From Paracoccus zeaxanthinifaciens ATCC 21588 (GTDB lineage Bacteria; Pseudomonadota; Alphaproteobacteria; Rhodobacterales; Rhodobacteraceae): 64,000 bases of DNA. Below are positions 35,207 through 45,590 of this stretch, piece after piece. The notes beneath the pieces are model-generated. The model did no database searches and was not told the origin of the DNA. It was given only the letters and a program-made list of their open reading frames with translations. Position 1 is the first letter of the stretch. Each line of letters opens with the position of its first letter. The position numbers and the translations under genes were made by a program. The stretch lies in contig NZ_ATUJ01000011.1 of NCBI RefSeq assembly GCF_000420145.1, positions 1-64,000 on the forward strand, written 5' to 3'.

Positions 35207-35972
35207 CGGTGAGGAAACCTTTCAGATCTTGCTCGAAACGGTCTTGGACCGTGATGTTGAGGGCGTGCCCGCCCTGCGGATATTCGACGACCTGCGCCCC
35301 CGGGATCGACGCCGCCAGCCGGTGCGTCTGGGCCACGTCCACCAGCGCATCGTCGACCGAGGCCATCAGCAGCACGCGCGGCCCGTTCCGGGGCCAGTCC
35401 GGCAGCTCGAAGCCCCGCAACGCGTCGATGCGGGCGATCAGGTTGTCGCGCCCGGCGAAATGGGCGACGGCATGGGCGACATCATGTTCGATACGATCGG
35501 CATTCGCACTGATCCAGAACGGCGGATAGAGGAAATTCTGCTGGAGTGCCGCAAATGCAGGCAGACCCTGCCCGTCCAGCGCGGCGATGCGGATGTCGAA
35601 GCAGCGCGCGGTGTGGTGGTCGATCCGGCCCCAGGCGTTGATCGCGACCAGCCGGTCCAGCCTGCTGTCCGCGCGACAGGCAAGGTCGAAGCCCACCAGC
35701 CCGCCCAGCGCATGGCCCAGCAGGTCGAAGCGGTCCACCCCCGCCGCGTCGCAGACCTCCAGCACGTCGTCGGCCATGTCCGCGATGGTCGTGGGGCCCA
35801 GCGCCTCGGTATTCGCGCCGGTCCCCCGCTGATCGTACAGCAGCAGGTCGAAGCCCATCGCCTTCAGGGCATCCAGATGCGGCGTCCAATAGGCCGCAGC
35901 CCCCCCCAGCCCCGAACACAGGACCAGCGTGCGGGCGCCCTCGCGCCCGCATGCCTCCAGCCGGTACTTCAT
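35196..35972 (-). CDS. rutD: aminoacrylate hydrolase-type alpha/beta hydrolase RutD
   Basis: From ATG 35972 the protein is 258 aa. RutD speeds decay of 3-aminoacrylate in uracil breakdown. It has the alpha/beta-hydrolase oxyanion region [13 protein letters not shown] and the RutD-type nucleophile elbow GHALGG, in which Ala replaces the usual Ser, as in E. coli RutD. A late His lies in YPQGGHALN. The start overlaps the rutC stop by 4 bp. Confidence 0.92.
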   Translation of the reverse strand: MKYRLEACGREGARTLVLCSGLGGAAAYWTPHLDALKAMGFDLLLYDQRGTGANTEALGPTTIADMADDVLEVCDAAGVDRFDLLGHALGGLVGFDLACRADSRLDRLVAINAWGRIDHHTARCFDIRIAALDGQGLPAFAALQQNFLYPPFWISANADRIEHDVAHAVAHFAGRDNLIARIDALRGFELPDWPRNGPRVLLMASVDDALVDVAQTHRLAASIPGAQVVEYPQGGHALNITVQDRFEQDLKGFLTDDR

Positions 35973-36355
35973 TCCGGCAGCACCGCGATGGTCGCGATCT
36001 CGACCAGGGCGTCGGGCTTGACCAGGCCGCACTGCACGCAGTACCGCGCGGGCTTGTCGCCGGGGAAATACTCGGCATAGACCTCGTTGACGGCGCCGTA
36101 ATTCGCCCAGTCCGTGACGAAGATGTTGTTCATCACCACGTCGTCCATCGTGCCGCCGGCCTTCTCGACCACCGACTTGATGATCTCCAGCACGTGGCGG
36201 GTCTGGGCTGCCGCATCGCCCACATGGACGACGTTGTTCTCCTTGTCGAAGGGCAGCGTGCCGGACACGAAGACGGTGTTGCCGGCAAGGACGCCCGGCA
36301 GGAACGGGGCCAGCGGCTTGCCGCTTCCTTCGGGGATGATCGGGGTCTTAGGCAT
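35969..36355 (-). CDS. rutC: 3-aminoacrylate deaminase RutC (RidA family)
   Basis: A 128-aa protein of the YjgF/YER057c/UK114 (RidA) family, matching E. coli RutC in length. Motifs are [56 protein letters not shown] and [23 protein letters not shown], which holds the conserved Arg and Glu positions. It overlaps rutB by 8 bp. Confidence 0.95.
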   Translation of the reverse strand: MPKTPIIPEGSGKPLAPFLPGVLAGNTVFVSGTLPFDKENNVVHVGDAAAQTRHVLEIIKSVVEKAGGTMDDVVMNNIFVTDWANYGAVNEVYAEYFPGDKPARYCVQCGLVKPDALVEIATIAVLPE

Positions 36356-37048
36356 CGGTGCTCTCCTGTTGGGTTGCGGTGATCGCGCTGCAGTAATCGC
36401 CGGTCATGCCCACCCATCCGAAGAAGGTCGCGACATTGTAGACCGAGGCGTCGCGCACGTATTGCGGGCCAAGGTGATGCGTGGCGTCGTCCAGCATCAG
36501 ACAGTGATATTCCAGGTGGAAGCCGTCGCGCAGCGTGCTCTCGACGCAGACATTCGTGGCGATGCCGCAGAAGACCAGGTTGCGGATGCCGCGCGAGCGC
36601 AGCGCGCTGTCCAGCCAGGTGTTGAAGAAGGCCGAGTAGCGCGGCTTGGGCACCAGAAGGTCGCCTTCCTGCGGCTGCAATTCGTCGATGATGTCGTAAT
36701 CCCAGCCGCCCTTGGCCAGCAGCTGCCCCCACAATTCGGGGCGGCGGCGCATGGTCTTCATGGCGTTCGACTTGGCCAGGTTCGGGGATGCCGGACCCCC
36801 GGCCTCGGAATAGCCCTGGTCCCAGCCGTTCTGCAGGAAGACGACCTGCACGCCGGCCTCGCGGCTGGCCTTCACGGCCTTGCCGATATTGTCGATGCAG
36901 GACCGCGCGCCGGTCAGGTCGAAGCCCGCCAGGTCGACATAGCCGCCCTTGGTGGCATAGCCGTTCTGCATGTCGACGACGATCAGCGCGGTTTCGGACG
37001 GATTGAAGCTGACATTCTCGGGGGTTGCGGTGATCTCCATGCCGGTCC

Positions 37049-37052
<4 letters not shown>
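36348..37052 (-). CDS. rutB: ureidoacrylate amidohydrolase RutB
   Basis: A 234-aa isochorismatase-like cysteine hydrolase that splits (Z)-3-ureidoacrylate to aminoacrylate and carbamate. Asp is in [23 protein letters not shown], Lys in [13 protein letters not shown], and the nucleophilic Cys in [15 protein letters not shown]. The ATG at 37052 overlaps the rutA stop; an ATG four codons later (37040) has its own AGGA, so the exact start is open. Confidence 0.95.
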
Positions 37053-38134
<1,082 letters not shown>

Positions 38135-38159
38135 GTCACGTCTCCTGCTGTCCGTTTTT

Positions 38160-38175
38160 TTGACTGTTTGATAAA
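38160..38175. promoter_or_regulatory. possible RutR-type operator upstream of rutA
   Basis: TTGACTGTTTGATAAA matches about 10 of the 14 defined positions of the E. coli RutR box (TTGACCA, two bases, TGGTCAA), with the left half TTGAC exact. It lies 26 bp before the rutA start. No rutR gene is in this window, so this is tentative. Confidence 0.35.
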
Positions 38176-38373
38176 AAATTGCCTCGGCGCAAAAACCGCG
38201 TGCCGGAAATGACGCAGGATTCGTCGGCTGGCTGATATTTGTGCGCGCTGCCTGCGCATCGGTGCCGCATCTGGGGAATATCCGTGCAGACCCACGATCC
38301 CGTGATGGACCCGACGGCCCACCCGATCGGTTCGCTGCCCTGAAACCCGATCACCAAACGAAGGGGAATCGAC

Positions 38374-39111
38374 ATGAGCATCGAGAACAAGGTCGTCCTG
38401 ATCACCGGCGCCAGCAGCGGCCTGGGCGAGGCTACCGCCCGTCACCTGGCCGAACGCGGCGCGAAGCTGGCGCTTGCCGCCCGTCGTCAGGACAAGCTGG
38501 AAACGATCGCCGAGGATCTGCGCGCCAAGGGCACCGAGGTCGAGGTCATCCAGACCGACGTGACCGATCGCGCCCAGGTCCAGACGATGGTGGACCGCAC
38601 CGTCGAACGTTTCGGCCGCATGGATGTCATCGTCAACAATGCCGGCCTGATGGCCATCGCCCCCATGGACGAGGCGAAGGTCGATGAATGGGACAAGATG
38701 ATCGACATCAACATCAAGGGTGTCCTCTATGGCATCGCGTCCGCGCTGCCCGTGTTCCGCAAGCAGCAGTCGGGGCATTTCATCAACCTGTCCTCGGTCG
38801 CGGGGATCAAGGTCTTCGCGCCTGGCGGCACCGTCTATTCCGGGACCAAATACGCGGTCCGCGCGATCACCGACGGCCTGCGCGCCGAGGTGGGCGGGAA
38901 CATCCGCACGACCAGCATCGAACCCGGCGCCGTGGATTCGGAACTGAAATACGGCTCCAGCCACGAGGAAAGCTCGGAGGCGGTGCAGCAGTTCTACCAG
39001 CAGGCGATCCCGTCTGACAGCGTGGCCCGCGCCATCGCCTATGCGATCGAGCAGCCCGACGAGGTGGACATCAACGAGATCGTCCTGCGTCCGACCTCGC
39101 AGGAATTCTGA
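38374..39111 (+). CDS. SDR-family NADP-dependent oxidoreductase
   Basis: A 245-aa classical short-chain dehydrogenase: cofactor loop LITGASSGLGEATARHLAERG, NNAG, Ser in INLSSVAG and catalytic YxxxK in YSGTKYAVRAI. Arg residues after strand 2 (AARRQDKLE) favour NADP. Closest in layout to YdfG/serine-dehydrogenase-like enzymes; YdfG in E. coli also reduces malonic semialdehyde, which would fit its place divergent from the rut operon. The substrate is inferred. Confidence 0.88.
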   Translation: MSIENKVVLITGASSGLGEATARHLAERGAKLALAARRQDKLETIAEDLRAKGTEVEVIQTDVTDRAQVQTMVDRTVERFGRMDVIVNNAGLMAIAPMDEAKVDEWDKMIDINIKGVLYGIASALPVFRKQQSGHFINLSSVAGIKVFAPGGTVYSGTKYAVRAITDGLRAEVGGNIRTTSIEPGAVDSELKYGSSHEESSEAVQQFYQQAIPSDSVARAIAYAIEQPDEVDINEIVLRPTSQEF

Positions 39112-39253
39112 TCGGCGGAAGGGCGCGGGGACAGGTTTCCCCCGCGCCACCCTAAGTTGACTATTCTGGTCGGAAACCTTACCAGACCCTCAGCCAGCGT
39201 CATGCAAGCCCTCTTTCCTATCCGGTTCATCCGCGAACCAACCCGAGGCTTAC

Positions 39254-40831
39254 ATGAGCATCCCGACCTTGGCCGAACGCACGGCCGCCCGCGTCAGTCT
39301 TGGCGCGCTGCTGGCCTGCCTTTACCGTGAAACCGATCTTGTGACCGCCGAGGGCACGACCGCTGTGCTTGGCGCATTGCGCGTGACCGATGGCATCGCA
39401 CGCTGCGGTCCGGGGCCCGTGGGGCACTGCACGCTTGGCGGGCGCGGGATCGATACGGCCGAGGCGCTTGCCCTGTGCGTGCAGGCGATGCGCGAGCGTT
39501 GGCCCGGTCAGGCGGATCTGCTGGCCGACCGCACCCTTCGCAGCGCGGAACGCATGGCCCGCATCGTGGCGGGCCGGATGCATGCCACGCTTGCCGCCGA
39601 TTTCCAAGGTGCCGAACAGGCGACATGGTTCGGCCACTGGATGCACCCCTGCCCCAAGGCCCTGACCGGGATGAGCCCCGCCGAAGAGGTCGCGATGACC
39701 CCCGACTGGCAGGGGCAACTGCGCCTGCACGCGCTGTCGGTCGAGGCGGACCGTCTCGAGGCCACGGACAGCGCCGTGATCCGCAAGCTTCCGGGCTTCG
39801 ACCTTGACCCTGGCGCGGGGCGTGCGCTGCTGCCCGTGCATCCCTTGACATGGGACCGCCTGCGCGACACGCCTGCCGCGCAGGGCATCCGCGACCTGGG
39901 ACCGGTGGGGCCGGAATGGATCGCGACATCCTCGGTCAGGACGCTGTGGCACCCGGACAGCCCGTGGCAGGTCAAGGTCTCGCTTCCGGTCACGATCACC
40001 AATTCGCAGCGGATCAACAAGCGGCACGAATTGCTGACGGGTCCGGTGATGGCACGCGCGATGGCGGGGCTGCCATCCTTCGGGCCGATGCGCATCGTCA
40101 CCGACCCGCATTGGGCGACCCTGCGCGGCGACACCCCCGAAACCGGCTTCGAGCTGGTCCTCCGCCAGAACCCCTGGCGCGGCGATGCGGTGATGCAGGT
40201 CGCGGGTCTGTGCTCCGCGCCACTGCCGGGGCAGTCCTCGCTGCTGGCGCGGATGGTCGCGGGGCACGATCCGCGCGACTGGTTCGCGGCCTACCTGGAT
40301 TGCGCGGTCGCACCGCTGCTGCGGATGTACGACCGGACCGGCATCGCGTTCGAGGCGCATCAGCAGAACGCCCTGCTGGACCTGACGCGCGGCCTGCCCA
40401 TGCGCTGCGACTATCGCGACAACCAGGGCTTCTATGTCGTCCGCGACATGGCCACCCCCGAGATGCGCGCCATCCCGCAGCTGACCTATTCCCGCGCCGA
40501 GGCCGAGGACGCGCTGTCCTATACCCTGATCGTCAACCAGGTCTTCGGCGTGATCCACCGCATGGCCGCCGACGCCCTCATGCCCGAAAACGAAGCCCTG
40601 CGGATGCTGGCGCGGCACCTGACCCAACTGGCCGCCACCCTGCCCGGTCACGGCGCGCGCCTGATCGGACGCTGGCTGCGCGACGAGCACCTGCCCGCCA
40701 AGGGCAACCTGCTGACGCAGCTGGGCGGCGTGGACGAATTGCTGATCCCCGGCGAACGCGCACCGCAGGTCTGCGTCGTGAACCCCCTGCCCGCATTCGC
40801 CCCCCGAAAGGCCCTTGTCGATGTCGCCTGA
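39254..40831 (+). CDS. asbA: NIS siderophore synthetase, AsbA-like (petrobactin)
   Basis: A 525-aa IucA/IucC-family synthetase that in petrobactin pathways joins citrate to spermidine in the cytoplasm. Conserved blocks are LLPVHPLTWDRL, TSSVRTLWHPDSPWQVKVSLPVTITNSQR (ATP/citrate site), AYLDCAVAPLLRMYDRTGIAFEAHQQNALL and a C-terminal VVNPL. The assignment to AsbA and not aerobactin IucA rests on the asbC, asbD, asbE and asbF functions that follow. It starts the operon and overlaps the next gene by 11 bp. Confidence 0.85.
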   Translation: MSIPTLAERTAARVSLGALLACLYRETDLVTAEGTTAVLGALRVTDGIARCGPGPVGHCTLGGRGIDTAEALALCVQAMRERWPGQADLLADRTLRSAERMARIVAGRMHATLAADFQGAEQATWFGHWMHPCPKALTGMSPAEEVAMTPDWQGQLRLHALSVEADRLEATDSAVIRKLPGFDLDPGAGRALLPVHPLTWDRLRDTPAAQGIRDLGPVGPEWIATSSVRTLWHPDSPWQVKVSLPVTITNSQRINKRHELLTGPVMARAMAGLPSFGPMRIVTDPHWATLRGDTPETGFELVLRQNPWRGDAVMQVAGLCSAPLPGQSSLLARMVAGHDPRDWFAAYLDCAVAPLLRMYDRTGIAFEAHQQNALLDLTRGLPMRCDYRDNQGFYVVRDMATPEMRAIPQLTYSRAEAEDALSYTLIVNQVFGVIHRMAADALMPENEALRMLARHLTQLAATLPGHGARLIGRWLRDEHLPAKGNLLTQLGGVDELLIPGERAPQVCVVNPLPAFAPRKALVDVA

Positions 40832-43535
40832 AACCCGCGCCCTGCGCCAGACCGTCGAGGCCCTGGCCTTCGAGGGCATCCTGACACCCCTGCGCGGCGG
40901 CTGGCTGATCGGCGGCGTCGCGATCCGCGCGCCCCATCGCATCCAGGCCACGGGCCGGGTGCGGCTGACGGGCGATCCGCTGACAGATGGCGGCGCACCC
41001 CTGACGTTTGGGATCCTCGGGCGGGCATTGCGGGCGGCGGGTCATGACGCGACCGCGCTTCTGGACGGCGTGCGCCGCAGCGCGGCCTTCCTGCGGCAGG
41101 CGGGTGCCACGCCCCCGAACCGCCACCTGCTGCGCGGCCCCGCGCTGGAATCCGCGCTGATCGAGGGTCACCCCTATCACCCCTGCTTCAAGTCGCGCAC
41201 GGGGTTCTCGGATGCCGACAACCTGGCCTTCGGCCCCGAGGGCGGCCGCACGATCCGGCCCCTGTGGCTGCAGGCGCGGGGCGCGATCCGGCACGGGACC
41301 GACGTGGCGCGCGGCTTTGCCCCGGCGGGCGCGATCCCGGTCCATCCCTGGCAATGGCAGCGCCTTCAGGCCGAGGTGGCGCCGATGATCGCGGATGGCA
41401 GCCTGTGCCTGCTGCCCCATGACGGCCCCGACATGCAGGCCACCGCATCGCTGCGCACGCTGGCGCCGCTGGACGGGGGCGACCATCTCAAGATGTCGCT
41501 GGCCGTCGGCGTCACCTCGTCGCTGCGCAACCTGCTGCCCTGGTCCGTGGCGGTCGCGCCCGCGATCTCGGACTGGCTGGCGGCGGTGGTGGCGTCGGAT
41601 CCGGCGCTGGCGGACCTGTCGATCCTGCGCGAACACGGCGCGGTCATCATGCGCCCCGATGCGCTTGGCGGCAGGCTGGCCGCGATCCGGCGCGAGGCTC
41701 CGCCCGCGAATGCCGTGCCCGTCAGCGCGCTGTCGCTTGGCGACGGTGCGGGCGGGCTGCTGATCGACCCGTGGCTGCGCCAGCACGGCACGACGCCCTG
41801 GATCGCGCAGTTCCTGCGCCTGCTGCGCCCCGTCTGGCACCTGATGGGCCATCACGGCATCGGCCTCGAGGCGCATGGCCAGAACCTTGCCGTTGCGATC
41901 CATGACGGCTGGCCCGTCCGCCTGATCGCCCGCGACTTCAGCGAAAGCCTCGAATACGTCCCCGAGCTGCTGGCCCGCCCGGACCTTGCCCCCGACCTGG
42001 GCGCGATCGATCCGGCCTTCGACCTGGCCCCGCCCGGCGAATATCACCGCATGGGCCAGGCCACCGACCTGCGCGACCTGGTGATGGACTGCCTTGTCGT
42101 CCATGTCCTGTCCGAAATCGCAGACGCGCTGCACCGCACGGGCCGCCTGCCCGAGGACCGCTTCTGGTCCCTGACCCGCGCCGCGCTGCCCGCCCTTCCC
42201 GATCTTGCAAGCGATGCCGATCACATCCCCGCCGAATCCCTCGCCTCGCGGCTGCTGGGTCGGACGGCGGTGCATCCGGCCCCGAACCCTCTTGGAAAGA
42301 ACCGCCCCATGACCGAAACGCGCTTTCGCCTGAACGACCGCCTGATCGACCCGTCCGAGGTCGAACTGCCCGACATGCTGGCGGGCCAGGACCCCGACCG
42401 CACGCGCATCGGCGTGCACCTGTCCGACAAGGCCCATGCCCTGACGGCGATCCTGCAACTGCGCCGCGCGGGCGCGTCCTGCCACCCGATCGCCGCCGAC
42501 ACCCCGCCCGCCGCCGCGCTGGTGCTGGCGCGGCAGTCGGGCTGCAACCGCATGGTGACCGACCAGGGCATCATCGTGCTGGACCAGGACGCGCCCCATG
42601 CGCCGGGCGGAGTGTTGATCCAGACCAGTTCGGGCACGACCGGCACGCCCAAGATCATCGCCCGCAGCTGGGCCCAGATCGCGACCGAGATCGACGCCTA
42701 TATCCGCGCCTTCCCCGAGGCCGCCGGGATGACCCCCGTGATCGCGGCATCGGTGACCCACAGCTACGGGCTGATCGCGGGCGTGATGGTCGGACAGGCC
42801 CGCGGCCATGTGCCGGTGGTGATCGAGGGCGCGAACCCGCGCCGCATCCTGCGGGTGCTGACGGCGACGGACCGGCCCGTGCTCTATGCCGCGCCGCCGT
42901 TGCTGAACGTGCTGGCGCGCTTCGCGGGCGAGGGCGGGATCCACGCGGCCATGTCCTCGGGGACGGTGCTGCCGCGCCCGTGGTTCGATGCGCTGCGCCG
43001 CGCATGCCGGCACCTGTTCCAGCAATACGGCTGTTCCGAGGCCGGCTGCTGCGCCATCGCCGCCGACCCCCGCACCCCCGAGGACATGGGCGCCCCCCTG
43101 CCCCATCTGCGCATCGCGGCGGGGACCGACACCCCCGCGCCGGTCATCGTCACCGCGGATGGCCACGATATCGCGACGGGCGATCTGGGCGTGATCGACA
43201 GCCGCGGCCACCTGGTCTTCGCGGGCCGAGAGGCCGAGGTGATCGACGTCGCGGGCTTCAACATCCACCCCGCCGACATCGAGACCGCTGCCATGTCCTG
43301 CCCCGGCATCGACGACGCCGTGGCCTTTCCCATTCCCGATCCCGACACGAACCAGCGTCCCGCGCTGGCCTTCGCGGGCACCGCATCCGAGGACGCGCTG
43401 CGCGCCCATCTGGACCGCGCCCTGTCGCCCCGCCAGCGCCCCGTGCGCATCGTCCACCTGCCCGCCCTGCCGCGCGGCGCGAATGGCAAGATCGCCCGCC
43501 GCGACCTTGCGACCCGCCTGTCCGAGGAGGCCTGA
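40821..43535 (+). CDS. asbB: fused NIS synthetase AsbB + AMP-ligase AsbC
   Basis: A single 904-aa frame. Residues 1-490 are an IucA/IucC synthetase (HPYHPCFKSRTGFSD, IPVHPWQWQRL, LKMSLAVGVTSSLRNLLPW, GHHGIGLEAHGQNL) ending in the family-typical PNPL. Residues 497-904 are an adenylating enzyme (GVLIQTSSGTTGTPKI P-loop, QYGCSEAGC, TGDLGVIDSRGHLVFAGR, GKIARRDL) that would activate 3,4-dihydroxybenzoate. In Bacillus these are separate AsbB and AsbC. A retained ATG at 42309 with GGAAAG upstream sits exactly at the join, so AsbC could also be made alone. The chosen ATG at 40821 lies inside the asbA end. Confidence 0.85.
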   Translation: MSPETRALRQTVEALAFEGILTPLRGGWLIGGVAIRAPHRIQATGRVRLTGDPLTDGGAPLTFGILGRALRAAGHDATALLDGVRRSAAFLRQAGATPPNRHLLRGPALESALIEGHPYHPCFKSRTGFSDADNLAFGPEGGRTIRPLWLQARGAIRHGTDVARGFAPAGAIPVHPWQWQRLQAEVAPMIADGSLCLLPHDGPDMQATASLRTLAPLDGGDHLKMSLAVGVTSSLRNLLPWSVAVAPAISDWLAAVVASDPALADLSILREHGAVIMRPDALGGRLAAIRREAPPANAVPVSALSLGDGAGGLLIDPWLRQHGTTPWIAQFLRLLRPVWHLMGHHGIGLEAHGQNLAVAIHDGWPVRLIARDFSESLEYVPELLARPDLAPDLGAIDPAFDLAPPGEYHRMGQATDLRDLVMDCLVVHVLSEIADALHRTGRLPEDRFWSLTRAALPALPDLASDADHIPAESLASRLLGRTAVHPAPNPLGKNRPMTETRFRLNDRLIDPSEVELPDMLAGQDPDRTRIGVHLSDKAHALTAILQLRRAGASCHPIAADTPPAAALVLARQSGCNRMVTDQGIIVLDQDAPHAPGGVLIQTSSGTTGTPKIIARSWAQIATEIDAYIRAFPEAAGMTPVIAASVTHSYGLIAGVMVGQARGHVPVVIEGANPRRILRVLTATDRPVLYAAPPLLNVLARFAGEGGIHAAMSSGTVLPRPWFDALRRACRHLFQQYGCSEAGCCAIAADPRTPEDMGAPLPHLRIAAGTDTPAPVIVTADGHDIATGDLGVIDSRGHLVFAGREAEVIDVAGFNIHPADIETAAMSCPGIDDAVAFPIPDPDTNQRPALAFAGTASEDALRAHLDRALSPRQRPVRIVHLPALPRGANGKIARRDLATRLSEEA

Positions 43536-44762
43536 ATGACCGACCCCCGCCCCATCCCCACTCCCGAAACCGTCACGGAAACCCTGCGCGGCATCCTTGC
43601 CGGGCCGATGGCCTGTTCCCGCATGGACCGCTTCGCCCCCGAGGCGCGGCTGGGCCACGACCTGGGACTGGACAGCGTGCAGCTGATGACCCTGATGCTG
43701 CACCTGGAAGAGGCCGGCATCGAGATGGCCGAGGACACGTTCGACCGCGCCCCCGGCCTGACCATCCGCGCCCTGGCCGAGGCCCTGTCCGGCGCCACCC
43801 CCGCCGAGGAGGAGCCGATCGACATCAAGGTCCATTGCGTCGTCAGCTGCTTCTGCCAGGCGCTGAAGGATCGCGGCGGGATCGACCACCGCCCGCTGTA
43901 TATCGGGTTGTGGGACGGGCAGGTCGTCACCGACGACCGGATGCGCCTGTCCTATCACGCCGATGATATCGACCACGACTTCTACTGTCGCTGGATGAAG
44001 CAACTGTTCGGGGTGACGGTCGAACGCTGGCACGACGATGCCGCGCCGAAACAGGCGAACCTGGAACGGCTGGACCGGCTGATCGCCGACTGGCGGCCCG
44101 GTCGCTATGTCATGCCGATGATCGACATGTTCCTGCTGCCGCAGCGGGACAACAAGTTCGCGCAGGATCCCTTTCCGCATTACGCCCTGATCGAGCCTTC
44201 TGACGACCCCTCGATCTGGCTGATGCGCGACCCCGATTTCCGGTGGGAGGGGCTGATCCCCGCCGCAGACCTGCGCCGCGCCTTCCTGCGCGACAGCGTG
44301 GCGGGCGGCTTCGCCTTCGACAACGCGGACGCCCATCCCGCATCGCGCGACGACATCGCGGCCATCTTCGACGCGACCTTCCGCGCGGACGACCTGCCCC
44401 TGCTGGACACCTTGGCCGCGATCATCGACGCCCATGCGACCCGCCTGCCCCGCGCCGACCTGGAGCCCGCGCTGCGCGAGCTGCCGGTCATCGCGATCCG
44501 CAAATACGCCTATGAGCACGCGCTGGCGATCTTCGGCGACATCGAGGGCGCGGGCCATGCCGCCTTCGAGGAATGCTGCGACCGGATCGCGGCGCTGCAT
44601 GGCGGACTGAACACGCTGCACCGCCGCGCCGTGGCCTTCGCGCGCGGGGGCGAGGATCTGGACGCCCTGCACGGGATGCTGGGGGAACTGTCTGACCTGG
44701 AACGCGGCATCAAGGCGACCGTCGCCGAATGGCACGCCCGCTGGCTGGAGGGCGACGCATGA
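43536..44762 (+). CDS. asbE: fused aryl carrier protein AsbD + transferase AsbE
   Basis: A 408-aa protein. Residues 1-90 are an acyl carrier domain with the phosphopantetheine Ser47 in LGHDLGLDSVQLMTL (AsbD role). Residues about 95-408 match the petrobactin AsbE family (DIKVHCVVSCFCQALKDRGGIDHRPLYIGLWDG, KYAYEHALAIFGDIE), which moves dihydroxybenzoate from the carrier to spermidine. In Bacillus anthracis these are separate proteins. The start directly abuts the asbB-C stop, and its own stop overlaps asbF. Confidence 0.85.
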   Translation: MTDPRPIPTPETVTETLRGILAGPMACSRMDRFAPEARLGHDLGLDSVQLMTLMLHLEEAGIEMAEDTFDRAPGLTIRALAEALSGATPAEEEPIDIKVHCVVSCFCQALKDRGGIDHRPLYIGLWDGQVVTDDRMRLSYHADDIDHDFYCRWMKQLFGVTVERWHDDAAPKQANLERLDRLIADWRPGRYVMPMIDMFLLPQRDNKFAQDPFPHYALIEPSDDPSIWLMRDPDFRWEGLIPAADLRRAFLRDSVAGGFAFDNADAHPASRDDIAAIFDATFRADDLPLLDTLAAIIDAHATRLPRADLEPALRELPVIAIRKYAYEHALAIFGDIEGAGHAAFEECCDRIAALHGGLNTLHRRAVAFARGGEDLDALHGMLGELSDLERGIKATVAEWHARWLEGDA

Positions 44763-45553
44763 GAATCCACGCCTGTTCGGTGGCCTTCCGCCACCTCGAC
44801 GTCACCGCATCCGAGCTGGCCCGATACGTCGCCCGCGAAGGGTTCGACGGGCTGGAGATATGGGCCCCCCACGCCCGCGCGCTGGCGCAGGAATGGGCCG
44901 CGCTGGACCGCCGCCCCCGCGTGCCGATGCTGGCGGGATACCTGCCCGTGGGCGATGCGGGCTTCGACGTGCTGGACGCGCGCGCGCTGGTCTCGCTGAC
45001 CCGCGACTGGGGTGCGGACCGCCTGCGCCTGTTCGCGGGCGGCACCGACAGCGCGCTGGTCCGTCCCGATCACCGCGCCCGCATCATCCGCGACCTGCGC
45101 GCCTGCGCGGATATCGCCGCCGATCACGGCATCGACCTTGCGCTGGAAACGCATCCGCAGACGCTGGCCGACGGGCTTGGCCCCGTCACCGACCTTCTGG
45201 ACGCGCTGGATCATCCGGCGGTGCGGATCAATTTCGACGTGCTGCATGTCTGGGAATCGGGTGCCGACCCGCTGGCGGCGCTGTGCACGCTTGGGGATGT
45301 GGTGGCGCATGCACATCTGAAGAACGTGACCTCGGCCAGGGAACTGACCGTGTTCCGCCCGGGCAACATCCACGATGCGAATGGCGACCGGCAGGGCATC
45401 TGCCCGCTGACGGAGGGCGCGGTCGATTACGCGGCGCTGCTGCCGCATCTGCGCGGCCTGGACGCCTCGCTCGAATGGTTCGGGCCGAAGCCCGCCGCGC
45501 GGATGGCGGCCGATCTGCGCCATGCGCGCCAGGCGCTGACAGTCCCCGCGTGA
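44759..45553 (+). CDS. asbF: 3-dehydroshikimate dehydratase AsbF
   Basis: A 264-aa TIM-barrel, xylose-isomerase-like enzyme that makes the 3,4-dihydroxybenzoate building block from 3-dehydroshikimate. Metal ligand and active-site regions visible are DGLEIWAPHA, IDLALETHPQTLADG, INFDVLHVWESG, HAHLKNV and LEWFGPKP. The ATG at 44759 overlaps the previous stop (ATGA). It completes the set for petrobactin-like siderophore assembly. Confidence 0.9.
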   Translation: MRIHACSVAFRHLDVTASELARYVAREGFDGLEIWAPHARALAQEWAALDRRPRVPMLAGYLPVGDAGFDVLDARALVSLTRDWGADRLRLFAGGTDSALVRPDHRARIIRDLRACADIAADHGIDLALETHPQTLADGLGPVTDLLDALDHPAVRINFDVLHVWESGADPLAALCTLGDVVAHAHLKNVTSARELTVFRPGNIHDANGDRQGICPLTEGAVDYAALLPHLRGLDASLEWFGPKPAARMAADLRHARQALTVPA

Positions 45554-45558
45554 CGAAA

Positions 45559-45583
45559 AAGGCCCGGCGTTTCGCCGGGCCTT
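45559..45583. terminator. terminator between convergent asb operon and receptor gene
   Basis: An 11-bp perfect stem (AAGGCCCGGCG at 45559-45569, CGCCGGGCCTT at 45573-45583) with a TTT loop. It lies 6 bp after the asbF stop and 8 bp before the receptor's stop, with A/T pairs at the base on both sides, so it can serve both directions. Confidence 0.8.
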
Positions 45584-45590
45584 CGCATTC

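Noticed and set aside
39254..45553. An aerobactin (iuc) operon
   Set aside because: No IucB acetyltransferase or IucD lysine monooxygenase. The AMP-ligase, carrier/transferase and dehydroshikimate dehydratase are the petrobactin set.
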